DNA from: Uranotaenia lowii
Taxonomy: Eukaryota; Arthropoda; Insecta; Diptera; Culicidae
Assembly (NCBI RefSeq): GCF_029784155.1
Contig: NC_073691.1
Span: 142,592,433-142,656,432 of the forward strand
Length of the DNA: 64,000 nt
Direction: 5' to 3'
Each line of letters begins with the position of its first letter. Position 1 is the first letter of the stretch. Shown in pieces: positions 22,310-33,636 of this stretch. The position numbers were made by a program, and so were the translations under genes. Under the pieces are notes generated by a model. That model was given only the letters and a program-made list of their open reading frames with translations. It searched no databases and was not told where the DNA came from.

Positions 22310-22910
22310 TAGACGATTTACAAAACAAATTTATAAAACCGACATACTTGACAAAAATGTCAAAATGGTCAATTACAACAAAAATGACATAATTGTTTAA
22401 ATTTTCTTAAATTACAAAGTGGACCAAATTTACATAATTGATAAAAATTACAAAATACACAACATTTACAAACTTTTATCAAGCTTTAACAAACCTGACA
22501 AATTTCGCAAATATGGCAAAAATTGACAAAAATTTACCAAAACAGATACATTTTGAATGGCTTGACATAAATGATAACATTTACAAATTTGGCAAAACTG
22601 GATAGATAAAATAAATATAAATCATACAACTGAAAAAGTTTTCAAAATATGCAAAATGACAGAATCAATATAGAAAAAAATTAAACAAATCTACAAAACT
22701 TACATAATTTACAAAAATTTCAAAACAGTCTATAATTACAAAAATGACATGATTGTTAAAATCGTCAAAAATTACAAATTGGACCAAACTTGCATAGTTG
22801 ACAAAATTGATAAAAAATACAAAAAAAAAATGACAACATTCACAAACTTGATAAATTTTACAAACCTGACAAATTTTGCAAATATGGCAAAAAATGTGCC
22901 CTTTTCAAAA
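22310..22910. repeat. degenerate ACAAAATTGA minisatellite, block 1
   Basis: Short AT-rich words of the type ACAAAATTGAC, ACAAATTTGG and TTGACAAA recur every ~10-14 bp without a strict period. Open frames here are products of the repeat. Confidence 0.65.
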
Positions 22911-23177
22911 ATCGACCTTACGTTGCGCGTCATTCGTTGGCATACCCAGTATCCCATTATTTTCTTCCAATAAGATTCTATGTTCCCTACCCAGCATGAA
23001 AGCAGCAGTGGTATCAATTTTTTCAAAAGGGCGTGCGGCCAAATGTTAACAATCGAATTGTCAGCTGAGTAAGAAAGTACCGTTTGAAGGCCTACATTTT
23101 GAACCTAATCACTTTCAACGCGATTTTTTCTAAACAGCTTTCGTCCTTTACAAAAATGAATCATCATAGAAATCAGA

Positions 23178-23234
23178 GTTTTTAGCATACCTATCATACC
23201 TAGTAAGAATGCCCTTAAAAGGTATGCTAAAAAC
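23178..23234. repeat. 15 bp perfect-stem hairpin
   Basis: GTTTTTAGCATACCT (23178-23192) and its exact complement (23220-23234) flank a 27 nt loop. It lies between the two minisatellite blocks. Confidence 0.7.
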
Positions 23235-23264
23235 TGGGCTTAATTAACTATACGACAAAAATGA

Positions 23265-23520
23265 AAAAAAAAAATTATTTTGACAAAGTTGCGAAATTGA
23301 CAAAATTGACTAAATTGCAAAATTGTTCAAATTTAGGCAATTGACAAAATTGATTTAACTGACTAAATTGACTGAATTTACTAAATTTACTGAATTGACT
23401 ACCTAGGCTAAATTGACTAAATAGCCTAGATTGACTTAATTCACAAAATTGACAAAACTATCCAAATGATAAAATAGACATAATTGACAAAATGACAAAA
23501 TTGAAAATATTGACATCTCA
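23265..23520. repeat. degenerate AAATTGAC minisatellite, block 2
   Basis: Words such as AAATTGACT and ACAAAATTGAC repeat every 9-12 bp. Same sequence character as block 1, from which it is separated by ~350 bp of non-repetitive sequence. Confidence 0.65.
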
Positions 23521-24103
23521 AAGTTGTCAAAATGTTTAATATCTATAGTTAATTCGATAGATTATTGTAATCGTACGTATTTAAGTCTAGCAATTGTAAA
23601 TTTACTGATTTTTTTTTTCATTTATTCGCTTCCTTTACTTTAGAGGTTAAATTATTTGAAACACTTGGTTAGGCATCTTTTTTAAAAATAATACTCTTCA
23701 TTTTTAGACCTCTTCTATTTTATAGATATAAGATCATAATGTCATAGAAACGGGATCATACAAGAAATCCCAGAATTCAATCATTTAAAAATTTTCAATT
23801 AGTTTACAATTATGTTATTATTTATGTGAAAATTATAATTATTTCAAAATACCTTCATCCTATAAAAAAATTTGAATCCTAATTTCTTAAATTGATTTTG
23901 GATTTACTACGTTCGAAATACTTTAATCATTACTCAGAATTTATAAATCTATCATTTATTTATTATTTTGTGTCATGTGTAACCAAATATAATTTCTAGA
24001 CTGTAAGAAAGGCTACAATCCACTGTTAAGTGTATTAAATCGGGTTTTTACAAAAATATAATCAAAATCGTGTTTTTATCATATGATTTCTTTGTGTTAA
24101 TAC
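23521..24103. other. unannotated AT-rich stretch
   Basis: No supported feature. Confidence 0.5.
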
Positions 24104-24111
24104 GTTAATAT

Positions 24112-25277
24112 TAGAGATGTACCGAATATTCGGTCGGCCGAATATCCGGCGCCGAATACCGCAAAAAAAACCGTTAAGCCGAATATTCGGCTCACCGAAT
24201 AGTTGAGCCAGGTATTCGGCCGAATAGGCCGAATATTTATTTTTTATAAAATTTAAACAAAACAGACTTGTCAAATTTGTCATCTAATGTTGGACAATTT
24301 ATAAAATATCCACAAGAAATGTTGAAAAAGCTTTAAAATAATCAAAAACTTATGGTTTCATTAAAACATTTAAGGTGTACCAGTGTATTTTTAACTGTAG
24401 ATAGCTTTATATATCGATTATACTTCTTGATATATTCAGGCTTGTCCATAAACCAAATAAAGAATTCGAGAAAAGTTAAATCTAACCGGGATGACACATA
24501 TTTTTTTATACTTTCCGGATTTTACCCGGGTTTACTCAGAAATCAAATAAAAAACTCAAAAGTCTCTTTGAAAATTTTAAAATTTTGCGTTTCAAAACGA
24601 TTGTTTAGAGTAAATTTATTTGTTTTGTTGTGATTCGATGAAATCTTAAATTTCAAGTAATTTTATTTCTTTTCCTTTTGTATGTTTGAGAATGATGCCT
24701 AGTTTCTGTTCAGGTTTTCCATTTTTATTACTAGTTTTTTAAAGAATCGTTCAGACCCGACCCAGCCGTGTGGATACGTGTCGTAGAAAGTATTTTATGC
24801 TTAAGGTTAAAGATCAGCGTTCTTTTTGGCTCCTATTTTTAAAATATCTAGCAAAAATTGGACATTCATCTAATTCGACATAGAAAAAAGCAAATTCAAA
24901 CAGCTTGATACCTGTTTTGAAATGTTTTGTCCCAAATTTCACTGGAACCCAATCTCTTTTGTGATAAACGTCCTAGAAGCGACAAGTCATCTGATGTCCT
25001 TTCAGCTAATGGTGACATTTTGAAAATCAAAGACATCTCTATTCAAAAAAGATCTGATGAATTATACATCTGGTTGGAAATAATCGACTTAAAAACATGA
25101 GAGGCATTAAGATGCCAGAAATAGAAGAAAAATGAATTTATTGTTTTGTTTTGCATTGAAAATTCAACAGAATATTCGACCGAATATTCGGCCGAATATT
25201 CGTTTGGCCGAATAGTTGAAAAGGTCACTATTCGGTATTCGGCCGTTCGCCGAATACCACTATTCGGTACATCTCTA
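24112..25277. mobile_element. non-autonomous hAT element
   Basis: Inverted ends TAGAGATGTACCGAATA at the left and the complement at the right, flanked by perfect 8 bp duplications GTTAATAT (24104-24111 and 25278-25285). An 8 bp duplication with TAGAGATG-type ends indicates the hAT superfamily. Both subterminal regions carry multiple GAATATTCGG/CCGAATA words in both orientations, which may be transposase-binding sites. The ~900 bp interior has no transposase frame. Confidence 0.87.
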
Positions 25278-25285
25278 GTTAATAT

Positions 25286-26678
25286 GATCCTTGAATCATC
25301 GTGAACTTTCAATTTGGTTCAATTTAGATTTCCTTTGGAAATCTCCGTGCGTTCACATTTAACTTTGGAAGTATGTTATAAAATTGTGAACATTCTAGTT
25401 ACTTTGGTTAATTTTCTTTGAAATATTGGTTAATCCAATCAATATTATGCTTGCGAAACGCGGCAAACTCACTGACGTTCGTTAGTTTTCCTTTTGCGTG
25501 TTTATCTTCATTGTTATTCGCTCTTTTGTTCCGGCCATCAGGAGCTGGTGAACCGGTCATCATGATTTTTCTGTTTTTCGACTACTTTATGTTTGTGTTG
25601 TTCTTGAAGGGAGGAAAACGTTACTTAACCGAGAAAAGCAAATGATAGGAGCAAAAAAAGCTTACAAGATAAAAACTCCCAGCCGAGAGTAAACGATACG
25701 AGGTGGGCGCGGTTTGACGGAAGACCTGAAACAGCCAACCATTTGAACATCGGTTAAAGATCGCTGAACGTTGCTGCCAAACCCAGATGGGATCTTTTAT
25801 TCCATTGTTATTCGGCCCGGTAAGAGAGATGGTCGGGTCCAGCTCGTACCAACACCGTCATTCTCCGAGAAAGGAAAACAACTCCCTCGTTTCTTGGCAT
25901 CCGTTGTTCGGGGGATAACGTTTCGATAGGAGGGTTTCCTACCGGAGCAATTTTACTGCTGCCCACCAGAGGTTAACATTTCTCTGGTGAAGGGTAGATA
26001 GATTCGTGATTTTTTTTTCTTACCTTCAAACAGTGAATTGGTTGGTTTTTATCATCCTGCATCCAGAAGGGAAGTTCATAATTTCCGTAGCCCCCTTTGA
26101 AAAAAAGTCATCCCTCTGAAGCATTTAGCTTGACAGAGCATAACTGTTTTATTTACTGATCTGTCAACTGACATATTTTCACATAACAATCCAGTGACGG
26201 TATTTTTGGAGGATCCCTTATTTTCCACAAAGATAATAATGTTATTCTCAATGAAGATAATGTATCCTTTATCGTCTGGGAAAAGAGGCACCTGTTTCAT
26301 CCACTGACTAATGGATACCTATTGAACCCAGTAGGTATATGCTTTTCAGAGGTTACAGTTTGTAGAATAAAAGTTTTTTTTTCCAACGATAAATTTTTGC
26401 ACACTCATTACACTCATCTTTGTAATTAATTGGCACGGCAAGCTGGTTTGAAAGAAGGTTAAATTTTTCAAATTGAATTTTCTTTACGTACGCATATCTA
26501 TTCAGATTAGGGTAGCAAAGGATGTATGGGGAAAATGTCATGATCGAATTTTGAAAACCGACCATATTCTTTTTGTAGACTGGCCCAAAAAACTGATCTG
26601 TGCAAAATTTCAGCTCTTTCGGACTTGATTTTGGGGTGCCCTAAAGGTCCCAAAGCACAAAAGGAAATCCGGTAAATC
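25286..26678. other. unannotated stretch
   Basis: A more G+C-rich segment at about 25680-25985 has no long frame or family motif. The remainder is AT-rich. Nothing further supported. Confidence 0.45.
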
Positions 26679-26689
26679 AAAATTTTACT

Positions 26690-26740
26690 TTTTTTTTGTT
26701 TTGATTATAGCCGTTTTACCATCATTATGGCATTCGCGAC
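26690..26740 (-). mobile_element. 51 bp 5'-truncated SINE tail
   Basis: Nearly identical to the last ~50 bp of the SINE at 4869-5066, including its poly(A). Perfect 11 bp duplications AAAATTTTACT flank it at 26679-26689 and 26741-26751. It is an independent insertion that aborted after ~50 nt of reverse transcription. Confidence 0.85.
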
Positions 26741-26791
26741 AAAATTTTACTGTTGATGCCAAATTACTTGAAATTCATGAAACGTCGAGAT

Positions 26792-27028
26792 CTGGGGCGG
26801 GATTATGGAACTCGAAACAATCGAGTTTCGTTCGATTCGACCAACTTTGGCATTACCGATCTCGATTCGAATGGAACGTTTCGAGATGATTTACTACCCG
26901 ATTTACTCGAAATCTAATACGATAAAATTTAGGACTCGAACGAGATTCGTAATACTGATGCTAATTCGATTCGAGTTCAACTCGAAACGGGTAACTCGAA
27001 TCGAATAGGATTCATAATTTCACCCCTG
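26792..27028. mobile_element. TCGA-rich MITE-like element
   Basis: Imperfect inverted ends, CTGGGGCGGGATTATGGAA at the left and the complement of CAGGGGTGAAATTATGAA at the right. The body is dominated by CTCGAA/TTCGAG words. The CAGGGG-type ends suggest hAT, but I find no matching 8 bp duplication. Confidence 0.55.
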
Positions 27029-27136
27029 GTTTTATATTGAAATATTTTTTTGTGTCGAATCTGATGCCTGTAGCGTGCGTGATACGACCTCGAAAAAGGG
27101 TAATTTTCAAGAAAGATTGTGGTTGGTTATGATGAA

Positions 27137-27716
27137 CACACTCATCTGGCGCAACCCCTTATAGTGTAGTTTTGACCCGTTATCGGAAAAGACTGGGTTA
27201 ACTCCTTTTTCATGTAAAGTCCTTGTACCCCTTATAGTGTACACAGCATGTACGTCAAAGCAGAGGTGAAAATTAGTAATGTAAACATGTAAAATCTACA
27301 CATTATTTTGGAAGCCCGCTCTGCGATGTCAGCCCTTTGATGTTAGCCCTTAAAATGTCAGAAGGATGGAAAGAAAATAATAAAAACAAATCAGTTAGTT
27401 TTGAATTTCTGTATTCGGCAAGGTATAATTTTCATGCTCCTGTTATAGAATAGGAAAATATTCAATCAACTCAATCAATTGAACTGATCTTTCAGCATTA
27501 ACCGATTCATTGAATCGTCGAACGAGATCGGTTACGGCAGAAAGAGTTCTATATTCTGAATGACAAGTTAAAAAACTACCCTTTATTTAGTAAGCCAGCT
27601 TTTCTAAATAATGTGTAAAATTGACTCGAGGAAACGACACTTTTTTTGACAGATCTCGGCTGTTCGCAATAATGGGTCAATTTTACAAGTTCAAGGTGTT
27701 GCGCCAAATGAGTGTG
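27137..27716. mobile_element. MITE-like element with CACACTCAT ends
   Basis: The left end CACACTCATCTGGCGCAAC and the right end (complement of CACACTCATTTGGCGCAAC) form an inverted repeat of ~24 bp with two mismatches. Interior 580 bp, no transposase. The target duplication is unclear (possibly AA), and the superfamily is unassigned. Confidence 0.6.
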
Positions 27717-28151
27717 AAAAACAAGTCAAAACTAATTTATAGGCATGGGTCAAGACAATCAAGAAGATTCTGATGTTGCTATTAAGAATTGTGAACTATG
27801 TTGCCCTAATTTTTTATTTTCAACGTTTTGTGCAAGTAGGTACATTTAAGGTTAAACGACCAAAAGGTGCTTCACCCTTCATTTCTTGATTTTTTTGGTA
27901 TTTATTGAAAATAATTTTTAGCAGTTGTTTTTTTTACAATTCGTTTATATGAAACGGCTCGTCCCGTAGGTTTTGAAAAGCCAATTGTCGAGACCGACCG
28001 TCCCTATTTCTATTGACTTCAACATTTTCTCACTCCTTTCCTTCCAAATTCTATTTTTTCACAAACTTCGCCATTTTCTTCTACGCAAATTACACTTTTT
28101 TCGCACAATACCAAAACAAATGACAACAAATCTTTAAGATGACAAAAACAC
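27717..28151. other. unannotated stretch
   Basis: AT-rich, no feature supported. Confidence 0.5.
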
Positions 28152-28744
28152 CTACGGGTCAAAAATAACACACCAGTTCAAGAGAGCTTCAATGTCGACC
28201 AGATACCTAGTCTTCGTTGGTTCCGATTGAAGTACGAACTTAGCGAATATAGAAGTGGTAAAGCGATGACCTATCAGCAGAGATGCCAATGTGCCTGATT
28301 TTTTAGGCATTGCCTGATTTTTCGAGGCTCTGCCTGACAACCTGAAAAGCCATTGAATTTCCCTGATTTTTGAAAATTTGCCTGATTTTTGCGAAAGTCA
28401 TGAAAAATTGGTAGTAAGGAACAGGAGTAGGTAGAACAGCTGAAAGATTCCCGTTAATTCTCATTTAAAAAGGGATTAAAGTGGAATCTTTCGATTGCTT
28501 GATTCAGTGACCAAGTAGGCGCACAACACATTAGAGAAAATGTGGAGCGATGACCCAAAAAAAAGGTCACCACTTTGAGCGAAATTTCCGTTACTTTAAC
28601 GTAGCCTGATTTTGCCTGATTTTTATTTTTCCAAACCATGTTGGCAACCCTGTCTATCAGACATAGTACGGCGACAAGCACAAAGGTAGAATTACCTCTC
28701 CCAGGATCGACGATTTCTGGGTGAAAGAGCTCCTCTGCTAGCAA
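28152..28744 (-). pseudogene. unrecognised open frame split by a hAT MITE
   Basis: Two minus-strand frames lie on either side of the element at 28278-28652. Dropping the element and one duplication joins them in frame (…VLCLIG then HRFTTSIF…) into about 69 codons ending at 28152. A short block TRYLVDIEALLN weakly recalls the LVDTGA region of retroviral-type aspartic proteases, but the catalytic T-G is absent. I do not assign a function. It may be an old LTR-element fragment or a chance frame. Confidence 0.35.
28278..28652. mobile_element. hAT-type MITE
   Basis: Ends CAGAGATGCCAATGTGCC and complement of CAGGGTTGCCAACATGG form imperfect inverted repeats. The flanks CCTATCAG (28270-28277) and TCTATCAG (28653-28660) are an 8 bp target duplication with one mismatch. 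The body repeats TGCCTGATTTTT. Size 375 bp, no coding. Confidence 0.8.
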
Positions 28745-29511
28745 GAAAAATCACGCCGCGAAATCCGACGATCCGCGATGCCAGGTAAATGTTTGACGTT
28801 TTGTATTTAGGAAAAATGTATGGACGTTTTCAAAAGCTCTCCGAAAGCTTCCTAACTAATCAAAACTTTTCTATGGAGGACATGGTGTCGCTAGTGTTTG
28901 CTTAATAACTCGGATTGTGGAGAAATAGGGATATACCAAGTCTGTGTGAGAGTTTTTCAAAATCGGTCGACTTAGTAGTAGAACAATTTTGAGATCTTCT
29001 ACCAAATTGATGTATTTTGGAAAGTGATCTTCTAATTATTAGAGCGAGCTGAGCTTTGGATAGATGTCGCCAAGAAATGAAGTAAGGATGAGAAGCTATT
29101 TGATTACGGCCTAAGCAAAACCTTGACTGGGGTATTTCATGAAAAAAGAAACAACAGTTTCTCTTAGCTAAAACCGGAAAACGACCCTTTCACAAAAACC
29201 TTAGATGCAAAGCAAACTGAAGTTCATCAGTCAGTCATCGTTGATTCCGAAAAGGTAATAAATTTTCTTGAAATCTGATGAGGTCAAATTATGACCTGTA
29301 AAAAGTAGTGAATTTATTCACGAATAATAAAGCGAGCTCAGAAGAAATCAGACCAATCAATCGAAGCGAGGAGGAGATGCTGACCGAAACACGACCGAAG
29401 CGAGCGAGCATCGAACAACCACCATAAACGACGATTGTCACGTCATTTAAAGTTTTTTGTAAAAAGTTTTTTTTCTTAAAATTCATCTACGCATTGTAGG
29501 TATTTTTGTAT
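28745..29511. other. unannotated stretch
   Basis: No feature supported apart from a perfect AGGTCA-n5-TGACCT palindrome at 29281-29297. Confidence 0.5.
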
Positions 29512-29516
29512 AGAGT

Positions 29517-31972
29517 CACGGTGTCTCTGATAGAACGATTTTATTTATCGAAAATTAGCATCGCTAATTTTTGCACAATTCGAAAGCTGGGACTTTCCCC
29601 TTTCATTTGAGCCCAAATTTGAAATAATCCACCGGGGGGTCTAGAACATTTTTTTTTTGAAGATTTTTGAACTTTTTTAATGGTTTTTTTTCAAAAACAA
29701 AATCATACTAATCACTGTGAAAACGCTCGTCTTACCTTTAGCGTTAATCCAACATCATATGTTAATAACATGATTTAATAGGAAATTTCCCTGGCTACAA
29801 TTTTGTAGAAGACATCAAAGTGATACAAATCGAAAGAAAAGAGTTGGAATGTCACAAACGGAGTGATTATTAAAAATCTAATAAAACTTCTCATCACTGA
29901 TTGTACTCAGACCAGAAAAAGTATTCTACGACCTTAGTTATTGATTGTAGAGTGTATAAATGTTCAAAATGCTTTATTTTCATAAAAAATTTAATCTTTT
30001 ACATAAAATTTGTCAGGATTACCACAATTATGAACATTTTTGGGGTATCAGATATCAGATTTTTTTTTTGTCACTCCGTTTTTTTCAAAAATCCCGAAAT
30101 GGGGAATAAATAAATTTTGAGGTATTTTAAACAGAAATTTGATGCATTCTTCGAAAACTCAAACAGTTGAAAGAGCGAAAGCCAAACAATAGAAGATGGG
30201 AGTAATATCACCTGTCTTTTAGAATTTTTTTTTTCAAATGTTTGGTCCTATTTTCTCGAATGTTTGATTTTGTGCAATATAGATTGTATACAAGCCAGCT
30301 TTGGTTCATTTTTTTCCAATGTATTGAAAATTTGAATTAATTTTTATTATAAATCAACGAGCCTCCCCCCCTCCACCCCCCTCTGCGTGATGTTTCAACT
30401 GCAAATGACAAAAGATACATTTGAAATTTGTTCCGGCGATATAAAAAAAATATGGCACTTGCTTGACTTGAAAATTTTGTCACTCATTTCATACTTTGAG
30501 CACACATTTTGAAAAAGTGCCGAATCTGGGCAAATATGTATATGTAGAAAAATTATTTTAAGCATTTCAAGCCATTGCTTTAAATACCGTTCATGACACG
30601 ATGTTATATTTTGTTACCATAAAAGTAAGAAAATAAAATTCCAGGGGAAAGCCAAAAATGCAGAAATCCACAGACAAATGTTTGCAGTGTTCCATACTAT
30701 CAGATAAAACTCCATGTTTTTTTTTATTTTATCTAGAAAATTTGAAAAAAAACATCAATTTGAACAAATGCAACATTTTCAGAAAACGAAATAAATAAAC
30801 CCCAAAAAATCTAATGACTTCAGATCTGACAGCTTAAAGTGAATTGAGAGTATATTTTCAGATAATAGTAACTAGGTATAACATCAAATCAACCTCTTAA
30901 AATTGTTAAAAACAAAGTTGATGTTGAGATTTTTTAATCTTCTATTTCCCTATTATCAAAAAAAAAATCAATGAAAGACATTAGGTTCAGTTCGTGTACT
31001 GTTGAGAAAAATGAACAATCTAGATTTTTGCTTGAAAACTTAAATTCGACCACATTTTTACATACACGAGTGCCTCTAAAAACACTAATAAATGCAATCA
31101 AACATAAACAATTGGTTGATTTTTTTTAAATTTTATATATGTTAATTTATCATGCTTGTGATACCCGTGTCTAGAGTTTTTAATCAATCAAAAGTAAAAA
31201 GAATGGAAACTTTCAGAAATCATCAAAAAGGATGAAAGATTTTCAACAAAGATGTTTGATTTTGAAATCCAGGTGAATTATTTAAAATTTGGGCTTAAAT
31301 GTAGGAAGTAAATCTTATGTTTTTCCTAGTCTCAAATGTTTGTTCATAAAGTATTCAAACTAACTTAGCTTAAAATTAATATAAATAACTAAATTTTCAA
31401 AAAATGCGGGAGATATTTTTTCCAGAATAAAACCCTATAAATGCTCAAAACTTCAGATAATCCTGATCAATATTATGTGAAAGATTGATTTTTCTAATGT
31501 AAAAAACCGTTTTGAACATTTATACACTCTACAATCAATAGCTAAGCTCGTAGAATACTTTTTCTGGTCTTAGTACAATCAGTGATGAGAAATTTTATTA
31601 GATTTTTTAAATGAAATAATAATCATTCCGTTTGTGACATTCCAACTCTTTTCTTTCGATTTGTATCACTTTGATGTCTTCTACAAAATTGTAGCCAGGG
31701 AAATTTCCTATTAAATCATGTTATTAACATATGATGATGGATTAACGCTAAAGGTAAGACGAGCGTTTTCACAGTGATTAGTATGATTTTGTTTTTGAAA
31801 AAAACTATTAAAAAAGTTAAAAAATCTTCAAAAAAATAAAATGTTCTAGACCCCCCGGTGGATTATTTCAAATTTGGGCTCAAATGAAAGGGGAAAGTCC
31901 CAGCTTTCGAATGGTGCAAAAATGAGCGATGCTTATTTTCGAAAAATAATGTTTTCTCCCAGAGACACCGTG
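29517..31972. mobile_element. Transib-like element with ~480 bp inverted ends
   Basis: The element begins CACGGTGTCTCTG and ends CAGAGACACCGTG, with AGAGT on both sides (29512-29516 and 31973-31977). The inverted arms run about 29517-30000 and 31495-31972 and match throughout with scattered differences. A CACNNTG heptamer with a 5 bp duplication is the hallmark of Transib, the transposon superfamily related to RAG1 and its CACAGTG signals. Long inverted repeats are not typical of Transib and the interior (~1.5 kb, very AT-rich) has no transposase frame, so a CACTA-type alternative remains open. Confidence 0.68.
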
Positions 31973-31977
31973 AGAGT

Positions 31978-32805
31978 AGATTAGTTTAGATTGTAAGTAT
32001 TTTGATTCCTACGATCAGTCCTATTTTTCTTATTTTAGTTTTAATTTCCTTATGTTAGGGTTAGTACTTACAACTAGAATTTTCAAAAACTCACTCAAAT
32101 CTTCGGATAGAATTTGATTTTCGCTTTTAACTTTCCATTTTTTAGTTTGCTTCGATTTTCCAGAAATTTTCCTTCCATTTTCAAATAATTTTCCTTTCAT
32201 TTCCTTGTACATAAATTCACTTTCCGGTTTTCCTTTTGGCGAACGTCAAGTTAAAAGATTAAAAATAGAATCAGTCGATAAAGTAGAGCATGGTTATACT
32301 TTTTTGATAATTGAATTTTAAGTTACCTGGTTTTGATTTTGTTCGGCTAACCACAGTAGGAAGACTTCTCCACAGCGGGGGTAAAACATAGGGTACGACA
32401 TCCAGTCGACTTCCGGTTCCGAAGGTTCTTGAATTGCAGTGCAGATGGTTAGAACTCGGCAGATGGATCAACACAGTAAGAGCCCTTCTTGTTTTTCTTC
32501 GTACCATCACGACGGGTACCTGGAGGAAGTTTTTTTGGCTAGAACGAGAGAAAAAGAACTTATCAACTTACGGTTTGATTACGGAACGATGTAGGAAACT
32601 CTCCTGCAGCAGCTTATCACCATCGCCACGGATTTATGTGGATTTTCAGCTGGTTTTTCGCGTTTTTCCTTCGGAACAACTTTTGGGCAGCAGAAATAAT
32701 CACACGTGATACACTTATGACGGGTTGTTTACATTTGGTTGAATTTGTGTTAGTGACAGATGAGTGGTTCATCAATCGTTCTGCTGGAGAGGAGAACTCT
32801 GTACT
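31978..32805. other. unannotated stretch
   Basis: A G+C-richer segment at 32330-32560 has a 79-codon minus-strand frame (32510-32271) without recognisable motifs. Nothing else supported. Confidence 0.4.
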
Positions 32806-33636
32806 AGGGGTGTTCATGTTTTCATGAACAATGAGTATTTTGGAAAATTTAATTGGACTATATTTCTTGAAAGTTTTTTTCAAGGCAGATGTCCAAGCAA
32901 GGTTTGTTGTGAGATTGTAGATTGGGATGATTTGTTTTGCTCAATAAATTTTGAGGTTAAAATCAACAATTACATTCGAGTTTAGATTTGTGATTGGTTT
33001 TTTTTTCTTATCGAGAGCATTAGATTCGTTCTTCTTGAAAGCTGTACTTTAAGGTTCAGTCTAGTTTATCGGAAAGGAGTTTACAATGATAATTTTTTTA
33101 TGGTTTCCATTGAGGATTTGTTTCTCACTGTTTTCTGTTCTAGCTGATGTGCTGAGTAAAGAAAACAGTGAATGAGGTTTTTATATGATTTGTGCAGCAG
33201 TTTAGGAGGAAGAAAATTGTCATCAGTCATAACACAAAGAAAGACCAAATGTAAATTTTCAAGATTTGTTCAGAAGTAAGTTAGTAGATCTTGTGATGAT
33301 AAAGGTGTTTCTCTAAGATTAGTTTAAGAATTTAATTTCATGAACTTTTTTTTTGTTTCTGCTGGAGACCGGAGTTCAACGAACATTGATGGTCAGTTAC
33401 AGGAGTAATAATTCTTTTACTACCTGGACATAGAGAATGAGCCATTTAGTTGGTGATGAAAACATATGACCCCGGAAACATCAATCTTTAATGAAATTAT
33501 TTTTGATTTAACCTTCGAAAATTTGATTGGAACAAACTAAGTTAGTTCCAATCAAATTTCGAAAATCTAGAGAGGAATGATGTAGGAGTATGGATAAAAT
33601 TAAATAATTTCAGTTTTTTTTTACTTGAACACCCCT
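32806..33636. mobile_element. possible element with AGGGGTGTTCA ends
   Basis: AGGGGTGTTCA at 32806-32816 is mirrored at 33626-33636. AGGGGTG-type ends are common in hAT elements, but no target duplication is visible. The interior is AT-rich and contains the hairpin at 33522-33556. Weak call. Confidence 0.35.
33522..33556. repeat. 12 bp perfect-stem hairpin
   Basis: TTTGATTGGAAC and its exact complement flank an 11 nt loop. The stem extends imperfectly outward through TTCGAAAA. Confidence 0.65.

Noticed and set aside
29281..29297. AGGTCA-n5-TGACCT as a nuclear-receptor response element
   Set aside because: A single perfect palindrome without a nearby gene or promoter is weak evidence.
32806..33636. 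hAT element with AGGGGTGTTCA ends
   Set aside because: No target-site duplication and only 11 bp of end matching. Listed at low confidence and not promoted to a finding.
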